From: SAR324 cluster bacterium
GTDB taxonomy: Bacteria > SAR324 > XYD2-FULL-50-16
Assembly: GCA_002401295.1 (NCBI GenBank)
Contig: NVSR01000168.1
Coordinates: 1-5,814 of the forward strand
Direction of reading: 5' to 3'
Length of the DNA stretch: 5,814 nt
A program made the position numbers and the translations under genes. Below are positions 1 to 4,956 of the stretch, one piece after another (position 1 is the stretch's first letter; each line of letters begins with the position of its first letter). The notes beneath the pieces are model-generated. The model was not told the DNA's origin. It saw only the letters and a program-made list of their open reading frames with translations, and ran no database searches.

Positions 1-692
1 GGCAAGGTCCAAGGGGTTGTGGTCCAGGCCAGCAGTGACGTTTTCTCCAGTCCCTTGATAGGGAACTTGATCGTTACGGCAGGGTCCTGCACATCCTTGT
101 ATCCCAGATTGACCTCAAAATTGGACAGAGGTGTACCCAGACGAGGACTGTAGGCGACAATCTTCTTACTTTCGTAGATTAGTTTCTTTTCCCATAGTGT
201 TTTGAATACCCACCAGATGGATTCCATGAAATCAACATCCATGGTTTTGTAATCATCTTCCATATCCACCCAACGACCCAGGCGTTTGATGGTGCGTTTC
301 CATTCGCCACTATAGCGCAAGACAATGCTGCGACAATGTTCATTGAACTTGTCAACGCCCATTGCCTCAATATCAACTTTTCCTTTCAGGCCGAGTTCTT
401 TTTCTACTTCAAATTCCACAGGTAAGCCGTGGCAATCCCAACCGAATCGTCGCACGACTTTCTTGCCCAACATAGTCTGGTAGCGAGGAATCACATCCTT
501 AATCGTACTGGCCAACAAATGTCCGTAGTGGGGTAATCCAGTGGCGAAGGGAGGGCCATCATAGAAAAAAAAGATGTTTTCATCGGAGCGTTCGCTGACG
601 GATCTTTCGAAACATTTTTTTTCGTCCCAAAAGTCCAGGACTTCTTCCTCTAGCCGAGGAAATTCAACCTTGCTTTTGATCGCTTTAAACAT
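1..692 (-). CDS. ileS: Isoleucyl-tRNA synthetase, N-terminal part, IleRS2 (eukaryote-like) type; cut by window edge
   Basis: This cytoplasmic class I enzyme charges tRNA-Ile with isoleucine using ATP. Only the first 230 codons are present; the gene runs off the left edge, and full-length family members are about 1,000 residues. Visible in order are the nucleotide-binding segment DGPPFATGLPHYGH (residues 45-58, HXGH signature at 55-58), the conserved GWDCHGLPVE block (84-93), the segment YSPRLGTPLSNFE (roughly 180-195), and AWTTTPWTL at the cut end, which in the family leads into the CP1 editing domain. The GLPHYGH form matches the IleRS2 group shared by eukaryotic cytosolic enzymes and some bacteria; common bacterial IleRS1 has a GSIHIGH-like form. 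The ATG at 692-690 is the only ATG/GTG/TTG after an in-frame stop at 809-807, and GGAAG lies just upstream. No frameshift is seen. The IleRS family assignment is firm; the IleRS2 subtype is from motif recall. Confidence 0.95.
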   Translation of the reverse strand, partial: MFKAIKSKVEFPRLEEEVLDFWDEKKCFERSVSERSDENIFFFYDGPPFATGLPHYGHLLASTIKDVIPRYQTMLGKKVVRRFGWDCHGLPVEFEVEKELGLKGKVDIEAMGVDKFNEHCRSIVLRYSGEWKRTIKRLGRWVDMEDDYKTMDVDFMESIWWVFKTLWEKKLIYESKKIVAYSPRLGTPLSNFEVNLGYKDVQDPAVTIKFPIKGLEKTSLLAWTTTPWTL

Positions 693-750
693 AAGTTCTT
701 CCGGGTAAATACTATCTGTCTGTGAAAATTCTGTTGGATTAGGCTCCTTG

Positions 751-788
751 TCAGGGGGATCTCCCTTTGCAGCCTGATCAAAATCAGG
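751..788 (-). promoter_or_regulatory. Competing hairpin segments in the ileS leader
   Basis: Within the inferred ileS leader, CCTGAT (minus strand 788-783) and ATCAGG (778-773) form a perfect 6-bp stem closed by a 4-base loop. The second arm could instead pair with CCTGA at 755-751, with a GGG/CCC pairing inside that alternative. The two hairpins share one arm and exclude each other. No U-tract follows either and neither covers the ribosome-binding site, so this is an observed folding option rather than a demonstrated attenuator or T-box. No T-box consensus was recognised. Confidence 0.25.
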
Positions 789-816
789 GAATAGAAAGCT
801 GAAAGTTTAGTTGGGG

Positions 817-845
817 AGTATAAAAAAAGTGTTCCTCTTAGGCAA
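817..845 (-). promoter_or_regulatory. ileS: Candidate sigma-70 promoter of ileS
   Basis: On the minus strand, TTGCCT (845-840, four of six matches to the -35 consensus) is followed after exactly 17 bases by TATACT (822-817, five of six matches to the -10 consensus). Transcription would begin near 809 and give a 5' leader of about 117 nt before the ATG at 692. This is the best-scoring promoter I see by eye on either strand of this intergenic region. The assignment rests on consensus matching only. Confidence 0.55.
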
Positions 846-1075
846 TAGGCATCTTTCAGTCATAGCCGTTGATTTTTTACACCTGGAAAACATTACAAAT
901 CAGTAGATTATTTTTCCGAGTGCCTCTCCCCCTGGGGTGCTTGCTTGTGAACTCTGCCTGTAGCTGATAATTCCCGCTCAAAAAACTTTTTCCGGCCACT
1001 TTTAAGATCTCAGTTTTCATCAATAAATCCAAGAAGGGGTCCCTAAAAAAGTCAATTTATATCGATGGAACCGTG

Positions 1076-1122
1076 GGGTTGTTGAAAAAGAGGCAAACAA
1101 GTTGTTTACCTTGCCTCAACCC
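1076..1122. promoter_or_regulatory. Nested inverted repeat upstream of the kinase; terminator-like on the minus strand
   Basis: GAGGCAA (1090-1096) and TTGCCTC (1111-1117) are perfect 7-bp complements around a 14-base loop. The outer arms GGGTT (1076-1080) and AACCC (1118-1122) are also complementary, and the 13-bp dyad AAACAAGTTGTTT (1095-1107) overlaps the left arm and loop. Read on the minus strand, the 7-bp stem is followed directly by TTTTT (1089-1085), the layout of an intrinsic terminator. Read on the plus strand there is no U-tract. It may stop leftward transcription before it reaches ileS, or act as a structured leader or operator for the kinase. Confidence 0.4.
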
Positions 1123-1125
1123 AGT

Positions 1126-1171
1126 GAGATAAGGTATGAAGTCAGCAGCATTGTAAGCATCAACTTATCTC
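1126..1171. repeat. 8-bp inverted repeat in the kinase leader
   Basis: GAGATAAG (1126-1133) and CTTATCTC (1164-1171) are perfect inverted copies separated by 30 bases. The right arm ends 24 bp before the ATG of the kinase gene. The dyad immediately follows another stem-loop (1076-1122), so a transcript starting upstream of both would carry two tandem hairpins. There is no U-tract after it. The role is unknown; a protein-binding dyad or leader structure are both possible. Confidence 0.35.
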
Positions 1172-1195
1172 CCAAAAAATCAGCTTTCTAGTATT

Positions 1196-2863
1196 ATGGG
1201 TGGTTATAAAATAAAGACTATAAGCCGCAGGGACCGCCTCTCTATGCAGCAAGTGCGGGTAACGGTACTGATTGCATTTTCATTAGGTGTGATCTTCAGC
1301 TTGTTCCAAATCTTTACTGATTATCATGAAGAAAGATCAAAGCTGGATTCAACGGTCAAGCAGGTTTTGGGCATCCTGGATCAACCAGCCTCCCATGCCG
1401 TGTATACGGGAAATCAGGTCATTGCTCAGGAATTGTTGACGGGGATTTTTGATTATAAAGCTATTATTGAAGTCAAATTGGTGGATGATAGGGGGCTAGA
1501 ATTAGCTCAACAAAGGGGTGGAGAAGAGGATGGCCCCTTTCGTTGGTTAACGGATCTGATTTTTGGAGCTAGAAGGTACTACCAGGTCCCATTATTTTTC
1601 CAACCTCCACCTAAGAGCTTTTTACAGATGAGCAGCCTCAGTCGGGTTGGTGAATTACAAGTATGGGTGGATACTTATCCCAGTGGAATAGCCTTTCTGC
1701 AACGCTCCATGCGTATCTTGATAACGGGATTATTAAGAAATTTTCTATTATCATTAATTCTATTAGTCTTCTTTCACCATCACTTGACAAAACCCTTTTT
1801 ACGGTTACAAGCGGACCTGCTTGCAATCAATCCCAAAAAACCGGAAAAAACCAGAATTAGTTTCCCCAAAAAGAAGCAGAATGATGAATTCGCTCATATG
1901 GTCCACTCTACCAACCAGTTGTTGGAAACAATTGAGGAATTTATGGAAAAACGAATTCAGCGGATCAAGGAAACAGAAAGGTTGAAGGGAGAGATTTCTG
2001 AGAGAAAAAGCCGGGAAACAGACCTCAAACTTTATCAACAGCAATTGGAGGATTCCAATGTTGAATTGCAACGTTTGCTGGAAGACTTAAAACACACACA
2101 GGCGCAGTTGATTCAGTCCGAGAAAATGGCAGCCTTGGGGGAACTGGTGGCAGGTGTTGCTCATGAAATTAATACGCCGCTCGGTATTGGGGTCACGTCC
2201 GCCTCCTTTCTACGGGATGAAACATTAGATCTCCTTGAAAAGTTCAAAGACAATCAATTGAAGCGCTCACAGCTGGATGGATACTTAGTCAAAGCGGAAG
2301 GCTCCAGTGCGTTAATCTTATCCAATCTGAAACGAACCAGTAAATTGGTGCAGAGCTTTAAACAGGTTGCAGTCGACCAGTCGATTCACAATCAGCGCCG
2401 GTTCAACCTTAAGGCCTATTTGGCTGAAATTCTGGTCAGCTTACGGCCTAAACTGCATGGTAGTAAATGTGAAGTCACCATTGAAGGGGATGATCATCTT
2501 ATATTGTACAGTGATCCTGGTGCATTCTCTCAGATTTTCAGTAACTTCATTCTGAATTCACTGCTACATGCTTATGGGAAGAAAGATACGGGGCAGATTA
2601 CGATCAATATTGAAGCGACTACAGGTTCAATATTGCTGACCTATGCGGATGATGGGAAAGGCATGGCTCCTGAGAATCTAGATAAGATATTTAATCCATT
2701 TTTCACTACCAAGAGGAATCAAGGTGGGACGGGGTTGGGCATGCATATCGTTTACAATATTGTGACACAGCATCTGCAAGGAACCATTCGCTGTATTAGT
2801 GAGTTAAATCAAGGGACAAAATTCGAAATCACGCTACCCAATTCCCTGAGAGTAGCGTCCTAA
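1196..2863 (+). CDS. Membrane-bound sensor histidine kinase (orphan)
   Basis: This is a 555-residue inner-membrane sensor that would autophosphorylate on histidine and pass the phosphate to a response regulator not encoded beside it. Segments in order: TM1 at about 19-40; an extracytoplasmic sensor of about 125 residues (41-167), loosely like the Cache/CHASE-type input domains of two-TM kinases; TM2 at about 172-194; a HAMP-like linker (195-250); a charged coiled coil (250-310); an H-box with ELVAGVAHEINTPLG and phosphoacceptor His323; and a catalytic ATPase domain with N-box SNFILNSLLHAY (449-460), G1 box DDGKGM (485-490), F-box region IFNPFFTTK (498-506) and G2 box GGTGLGMHIV (510-519). All catalytic motifs look intact. 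The ATG at 1196 has no clear Shine-Dalgarno sequence. A second in-frame ATG at 1244 is preceded by AGGGA (1229-1233) and would keep both TM segments, so it may be the real start. The signal sensed cannot be told from sequence. Confidence 0.93.
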   Translation: MGGYKIKTISRRDRLSMQQVRVTVLIAFSLGVIFSLFQIFTDYHEERSKLDSTVKQVLGILDQPASHAVYTGNQVIAQELLTGIFDYKAIIEVKLVDDRGLELAQQRGGEEDGPFRWLTDLIFGARRYYQVPLFFQPPPKSFLQMSSLSRVGELQVWVDTYPSGIAFLQRSMRILITGLLRNFLLSLILLVFFHHHLTKPFLRLQADLLAINPKKPEKTRISFPKKKQNDEFAHMVHSTNQLLETIEEFMEKRIQRIKETERLKGEISERKSRETDLKLYQQQLEDSNVELQRLLEDLKHTQAQLIQSEKMAALGELVAGVAHEINTPLGIGVTSASFLRDETLDLLEKFKDNQLKRSQLDGYLVKAEGSSALILSNLKRTSKLVQSFKQVAVDQSIHNQRRFNLKAYLAEILVSLRPKLHGSKCEVTIEGDDHLILYSDPGAFSQIFSNFILNSLLHAYGKKDTGQITINIEATTGSILLTYADDGKGMAPENLDKIFNPFFTTKRNQGGTGLGMHIVYNIVTQHLQGTIRCISELNQGTKFEITLPNSLRVAS

Positions 2864-2900
2864 TTGCTAGGTATCTGATAAATTTGTTATTTACCGACGC
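2855..2900. terminator. Possible structured convergent 3' region
   Basis: The kinase stop (2861-2863) and the RskA-like stop (2893-2891) face each other across 27 bp. GCGTC (2855-2859) is complementary to GACGC (2896-2900). Inside lie GGTA (2870-2873) with TACC (2892-2895), and ATAA (2878-2881) with TTAT (2887-2890). Together they could fold into an interrupted hairpin that overlaps both coding ends. No clean T-run follows on either strand, so a bidirectional intrinsic terminator is only a weak suggestion. Confidence 0.25.
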
Positions 2901-3388
2901 CAAGAGGGGGACAAGAGAACCATGGGTCCTTCTGGTATTTTGTTATCCCCCAAAGATTCAATGCTTATCCCCAATCTTTCCTTGCTAGAGCGATCCGTAG
3001 ATAGCTGAAAGGAAAGCAAAGCCATGCCTTGTTGATCCACTGAAAAACTTTTGATGAAGCGAGCTTTTTTTCCTAAGAGGCGCCAGAGGCGATATTCTTT
3101 TCCCTCTTCCAGAGGAAGCAAGCCTTCTACCACCAAAGAACTATTATCCTTACCAACATAGGTAAGGATCACACCGTTGGCCATGGGTGAGGCCTTAGTG
3201 GCTTTGAGTTCCACCAGAAGTTTATTTTTGATCTGCAGTATTTGCCTCAATTCAACAACTTCTCTTTGCAGTAATTGATTACTGATAGAGACGGAGAAAA
3301 TGATCACTGCCGCCAGAATTGTCAATAATGGGTTGGCGCGATCAATCATATTTTTAAAATTTTGCCATTTGGACTCTTTGTCTTTCAT
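2891..3388 (-). CDS. Orphan RskA-like (anti-sigma-K C-terminal domain) membrane protein
   Basis: This predicted 165-residue protein has one membrane segment near the N-terminus (about 20-36), a heptad-like stretch (38-64) and a C-terminal domain (70-160) resembling that of RskA. The blocks supporting this are GLLPLEEGKEYRLWRL (89-104), the SFSVDQQGMALLSF strand pair (114-127) and ISIESLGDNKIPEGPMVLL (141-159); compare the family pattern of a G-LPPL-GK-Y-LW block, a VD--G strand and an E--GG---P-GP ending. Canonical RskA has a cytoplasmic sigma-binding part before the TM. Here only about 19 residues precede it, there is no HxxxCxxC zinc motif, and no sigma-factor gene is adjacent. The ATG at 3388 was chosen because AAGGAA (3403-3398) sits 9 bases upstream. 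The frame is open to a TTG at 3478, giving 195 residues, but that TTG has no ribosome-binding site. The gene is convergent with the kinase. Its role is uncertain: a divergent anti-sigma partner, or a domain reused for another envelope function. Confidence 0.75.
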   Translation of the reverse strand: MKDKESKWQNFKNMIDRANPLLTILAAVIIFSVSISNQLLQREVVELRQILQIKNKLLVELKATKASPMANGVILTYVGKDNSSLVVEGLLPLEEGKEYRLWRLLGKKARFIKSFSVDQQGMALLSFQLSTDRSSKERLGISIESLGDNKIPEGPMVLLSPSWRR

Positions 3389-3499
3389 CGCTACTAGTTC
3401 CTTCTTTATATCTTTGGGTTTAGGGAATTCAGATTCATAGAATTGACAAGCGTAAACTTGCTTCAGTAAGAATTCCAATGTAGAAGCTTGTATCTGATG

Positions 3500-3514
3500 C
3501 CTATCAGTGATAGA
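3500..3514. promoter_or_regulatory. Palindrome matching the Tn10 tet operator core
   Basis: CTATCAGTGATAG (3501-3513) is a perfect 13-bp palindrome with one central base. Together with the flanking C and A it matches 15 consecutive bases of the Tn10 tetO2 operator as I recall it, and 16 of 19 positions of the full site (3498-3516). Overlapping it, CTGAT (3494-3498) and ATCAG (3503-3507) form a second small hairpin. It lies in the divergent region between the RskA-like gene and the GFA gene, 112 bp from the preferred RskA-like start and 286 bp from the GFA start. No tetR or tetA is present. An operator for some TetR-family repressor is the natural reading, but chance cannot be excluded. Confidence 0.4.
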
Positions 3515-3538
3515 ACATTTATTTCAAGCAGAAGTTAG

Positions 3539-3569
3539 AAAAGGCAGGCTTTGTCATGTTGGTCTGCCT
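3539..3569 (-). terminator. Hairpin with short T-run, minus strand
   Basis: AGGCAG (3542-3547) and CTGCCT (3564-3569) are perfect inverted copies around a 16-base interior. On the minus strand the stem runs into four T bases (3542-3539), a weak intrinsic-terminator layout. It points toward the RskA-like gene from upstream, so it would stop leftward transcripts entering from the GFA side, or act in a leader if transcription starts further right. On the plus strand no U-tract follows. Confidence 0.3.
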
Positions 3570-3662
3570 CAGCTTTAAAGAAAGTGGAACAACTTCGGCC
3601 GTAAATAAAAATACACTAATATCAAAGAAATTGATGGAACTGTGAAAAATGATAAAAAAATA

Positions 3663-3691
3663 TTGTTAATCATACCTGTTTACTCTAGGAT
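3663..3691 (+). promoter_or_regulatory. Candidate promoter for the GFA-family gene
   Basis: TTGTTA (3663-3668) and TAGGAT (3686-3691) are spaced by 17 bases, each with four of six matches to the sigma-70 consensus. Transcription would start near 3698, giving a leader of about 100 nt. A competing -10-like TATAGT (3757-3762) lies closer to the gene but has only a poor -35 partner (TTAGAA, 3732-3737, 19-base spacing). Neither is strong. Confidence 0.3.
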
Positions 3692-3800
3692 ACACGCTGT
3701 TCCGATATAAAATCTTCGACTGTTGGGGATCTTAGAAATTACCTGGGATTATGCGCTATAGTCAGGTGTAATCGTTTTCAACTTGTAGGAGATATCAGTA

Positions 3801-4295
3801 ATGTTATTGAAAGGTTCATGCCACTGTAAAGCTGTGAGATTCGAGGTAGAGTCTCACCATCCCTACCCTTATAATTTGTGCTATTGTTCCATTTGTCGAA
3901 AAACAGCAGGTGGTGGAGGTTACGCAATTAACCTCAGTGGTGAATTTCAAACCTTAAGCATTGAGGGTAAAGACGGGGTTCGCATTTATCGAGCAAAAAT
4001 AAAAAATGCGAAAGGGATCCCCCAAGTGAGCTCGGGAGAGAGAAGCTTTTGTGGGGATTGTGGTAGTGCCTTGTGGGTTTGGGATCCACGATGGCCAGAA
4101 CTAGTCCATCCCTTTGCTTCAGCCATTGACACAGAGTTGCCTGTGCCACCGGAGAAAACTTATCTGATGTTGGATTTTAAAGCTTCCTGGGTGGAACATC
4201 ATGCAGGTACACAGGATAAGCAATTCGCGTTGTATCCGGATGAGTCCATTGCTCAATGGCATCAACGTTTGGGATTGATTGGTAAGGAGCATTAA
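3801..4295 (+). CDS. GFA/CENP-V domain zinc protein
   Basis: This 164-residue cytoplasmic protein belongs to the GFA family, named after the glutathione-dependent formaldehyde-activating enzyme. All seven family cysteines are present: C7 and C9 in GSCHCKAVRFEV, C27, C29 and C32 in CYCSICRK, and C84 and C87 in CGDCGSALW. In the studied family member four of these (the first pair and the last pair) hold a structural zinc, and the middle three form the second, substrate-side site. That mapping is transferred by similarity. Length is usual for the family. The ATG at 3801 is well supported by AGGAG (3787-3791) 9 bases upstream. It stands alone: a divergent neighbour lies upstream, and the RRM gene follows after about 160 bp with its own promoter candidate. 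The substrate is unknown; most family members are not shown to act on formaldehyde, and no formaldehyde dehydrogenase gene is nearby. Confidence 0.9.
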   Translation: MLLKGSCHCKAVRFEVESHHPYPYNLCYCSICRKTAGGGGYAINLSGEFQTLSIEGKDGVRIYRAKIKNAKGIPQVSSGERSFCGDCGSALWVWDPRWPELVHPFASAIDTELPVPPEKTYLMLDFKASWVEHHAGTQDKQFALYPDESIAQWHQRLGLIGKEH

Positions 4296-4334
4296 TTAAA
4301 GAATGAATGACGTTGGCTTTGAATAGGGGGCCAG

Positions 4335-4355
4335 CCTTAGAACACTAGGTATTTT
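4335..4355 (+). terminator. Weak hairpin with T-rich tail after the GFA gene
   Basis: About 40 bp after the GFA stop codon, CCTTAG (4335-4340) can pair with CTAGG (4345-4349) with one bulged T across a 4-base loop, followed by TATTTTC. It is the only terminator-like structure I see before the RRM gene. The stem is short and imperfect, so the call is weak. Confidence 0.25.
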
Positions 4356-4381
4356 CATCATTGGCCTGCTGTTGGCCGATC

Positions 4382-4423
4382 ACTATCGACTAATTTGTGC
4401 GTTTGGTTATTCGATAGTATATT
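4382..4423 (+). promoter_or_regulatory. Promoter with spanning inverted repeat for the RRM gene
   Basis: TTGTGC (4395-4400), a 17-base spacer and TATATT (4418-4423, five of six consensus matches) form a plausible promoter that would give a leader of about 26 nt. Around it, ACTATCGA (4382-4389) and TCGATAGT (4411-4418) are perfect 8-bp inverted copies 21 bases apart, so the right arm meets the -10 hexamer and the -35 lies between the arms. CCGATCA also occurs twice in direct orientation (4376-4382 and 4425-4431) flanking the dyad. This geometry suits a repressor or activator binding site, but no regulator is identified. Confidence 0.45.
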
Positions 4424-4455
4424 CCCGATCAAAGCACACTTTAATGGACCATCTT

Positions 4456-4728
4456 ATGAATATTTATGTCGGAAATCTCCCTTATGGCGTGACTGATAAC
4501 GACCTTGAAGATATGTTTACCGAGCATGGTGAGATACTCAGTGCCAAAGTTATCATGGACAAACCCACAGGGCGCTCGAAGGGATTTGGTTTTGTAGAAA
4601 TGTCAAATGATTCTGAAGCGGAAGCGGCAATCCAAGCGTTGAATGAAAGTTCGGTAGAAGGGCGCAACCTTAAAGTCAATCAAGCAAAACCTCGTGAGGA
4701 TCGCCCACAGCGCAGATCCCGCTACTAA
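4456..4728 (+). CDS. Single-RRM RNA-binding protein (RNP-1 family)
   Basis: This small cytoplasmic protein of 90 residues is one RNA-recognition motif with a short basic tail. RNP2 is IYVGNL (3-8) and RNP1 is KGFGFVEM (42-49), with the aromatic residues Y4, F44 and F46 that stack on RNA bases in the family. The rest of the beta-alpha-beta fold follows (AEAAIQALNESSVEGRNLKV, 55-74), then the tail PREDRPQRRSRY (79-90). Such stand-alone RRM proteins occur in cyanobacteria and many Proteobacteria. Several cyanobacterial ones are cold-inducible; RNA targets are mostly unknown. The ATG at 4456 was chosen because the RRM fold starts immediately after it, as usual. The frame extends upstream to an ATG at 4444 and a TTG at 4372, but the latter would lie upstream of the candidate promoter. 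The ribosome-binding site is weak (GGA at 4446-4448). Nothing is degraded. Confidence 0.92.
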   Translation: MNIYVGNLPYGVTDNDLEDMFTEHGEILSAKVIMDKPTGRSKGFGFVEMSNDSEAEAAIQALNESSVEGRNLKVNQAKPREDRPQRRSRY

Positions 4729-4733
4729 AGCTT

Positions 4734-4781
4734 AGGCCAGCCATCTGGAAGTCATCGAAACATACGCTCTGGCTTTCAGAT
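4734..4781 (+). other. Interleaved complementary segments after the RRM gene
   Basis: GCCAG (4736-4740) is complementary to CTGGC (4769-4773), extendable by a G-U and an A-U pair, and ATCTG (4743-4747) is complementary to CAGAT (4777-4781). The order is interleaved, which would be a pseudoknot if both formed. A small alternative hairpin, CCAG (4737-4740) with CTGG (4745-4748), also exists. The outer stem is followed by TTTC only, so this is at best a weak terminator or 3'-end structure for the RRM transcript. Confidence 0.25.
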
Positions 4782-4857
4782 CCACTCTCCCCTGCTAGCT
4801 CTTTTCTAAGGACTTTGGCCTCACAACTTGTCAGTCTTTCATCACTTTAGGTTCTTA

Positions 4858-4887
4858 ATGACAAAGAGGATCTCATAGAGGTACAAG
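4858..4887 (+). promoter_or_regulatory. Candidate promoter of the receiver-ATPase gene
   Basis: ATGACA (4858-4863, five of six matches to the -35 consensus) is followed after 18 bases by TACAAG (4882-4887, four of six matches to the -10 consensus). Transcription would start near 4894, directly ahead of the inverted repeat at 4898-4917, leaving a leader of about 60 nt. Consensus matching is the only support. Confidence 0.3.
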
Positions 4888-4897
4888 CTTGGATATA

Positions 4898-4917
4898 GAG
4901 TTCTAACTGCAGAACTC
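4898..4917 (+). promoter_or_regulatory. Perfect 7-bp inverted repeat in the leader of the receiver-ATPase gene
   Basis: GAGTTCT (4898-4904) and AGAACTC (4911-4917) are perfect inverted copies around a 6-base loop, ending 39 bp before the ATG. No T-run follows, so it is not a terminator. It could be an operator positioned just after the candidate promoter, or a hairpin near the 5' end of the transcript. Confidence 0.4.
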
Positions 4918-4956
4918 CGTCGAGTAATTTGGAGAATCCGATCAGACTACAAGAAC

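Larger units (their letters stand above)
693..1195. other. Divergent intergenic region between ileS and the histidine kinase
   Basis: About 500 bp with no convincing gene. The left part carries the ileS leader and promoter. The middle (about 850-1070) is AT-rich with short A and T runs; I see no RNA gene or strong promoter there. The right part holds two stem-loop dyads, at 1076-1122 and 1126-1171. A weak promoter match for the kinase is TTGCCT (1111-1116), 18 bases, TATGAA (1135-1140), which would place the -35 in a hairpin arm. An open frame of 47 codons on the minus strand (1020-877) has only a weak GGA ahead of its ATG and no recognisable family, so it is not called as a gene. Confidence 0.6.
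3479..3800. other. Divergent intergenic region between the RskA-like and GFA genes
   Basis: This AT-rich stretch carries the tetO-like palindrome (3500-3514), the minus-strand hairpin (3539-3569), an AT-rich segment around 3600-3670 and the GFA promoter candidates. I find no open frame with a plausible start and ribosome-binding site on either strand, and no recognisable RNA gene. The frame upstream of the RskA-like gene stays open to an in-frame TGA near 3525 without another start codon except the TTG at 3478. Confidence 0.5.

Noticed and set aside
179..376. Minus-strand open frame of 65 codons within ileS
   Set aside because: It lies in another frame of the clearly conserved ileS coding sequence and shows no independent family features.
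807..863. An 18-codon minus-strand frame upstream of ileS as a possible leader peptide
   Set aside because: It has no ribosome-binding site, contains a single isoleucine codon and overlaps the -10 and -35 elements of the ileS promoter, so it would not be transcribed from that promoter.
877..1020. A 47-codon open frame on the minus strand between the kinase and ileS, starting MKTEILKVAG
   Set aside because: Only a weak GGA precedes the start, it lies in a divergent control region and no family is recognised. Repeated copies or conserved translation in relatives would change this view.
3389..3478. N-terminal extension of the RskA-like protein by 30 residues from a TTG start
   Set aside because: No Shine-Dalgarno sequence precedes the TTG, whereas AAGGAA is well placed before the ATG at 3388. 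The extension contains one cysteine and no anti-sigma zinc motif. It is not fully excluded.
4362..4377. A GG-N10-GC pattern resembling a sigma-54 promoter upstream of the RRM gene
   Set aside because: Beyond the two core dinucleotides the match to the sigma-54 consensus is poor, and such a spacing occurs often by chance.
4372..4455. N-terminal extension of the RRM protein by 28 residues from a TTG start
   Set aside because: The RRM fold begins directly after the ATG at 4456, the extension has no family similarity and it overlaps the likely promoter and dyad.
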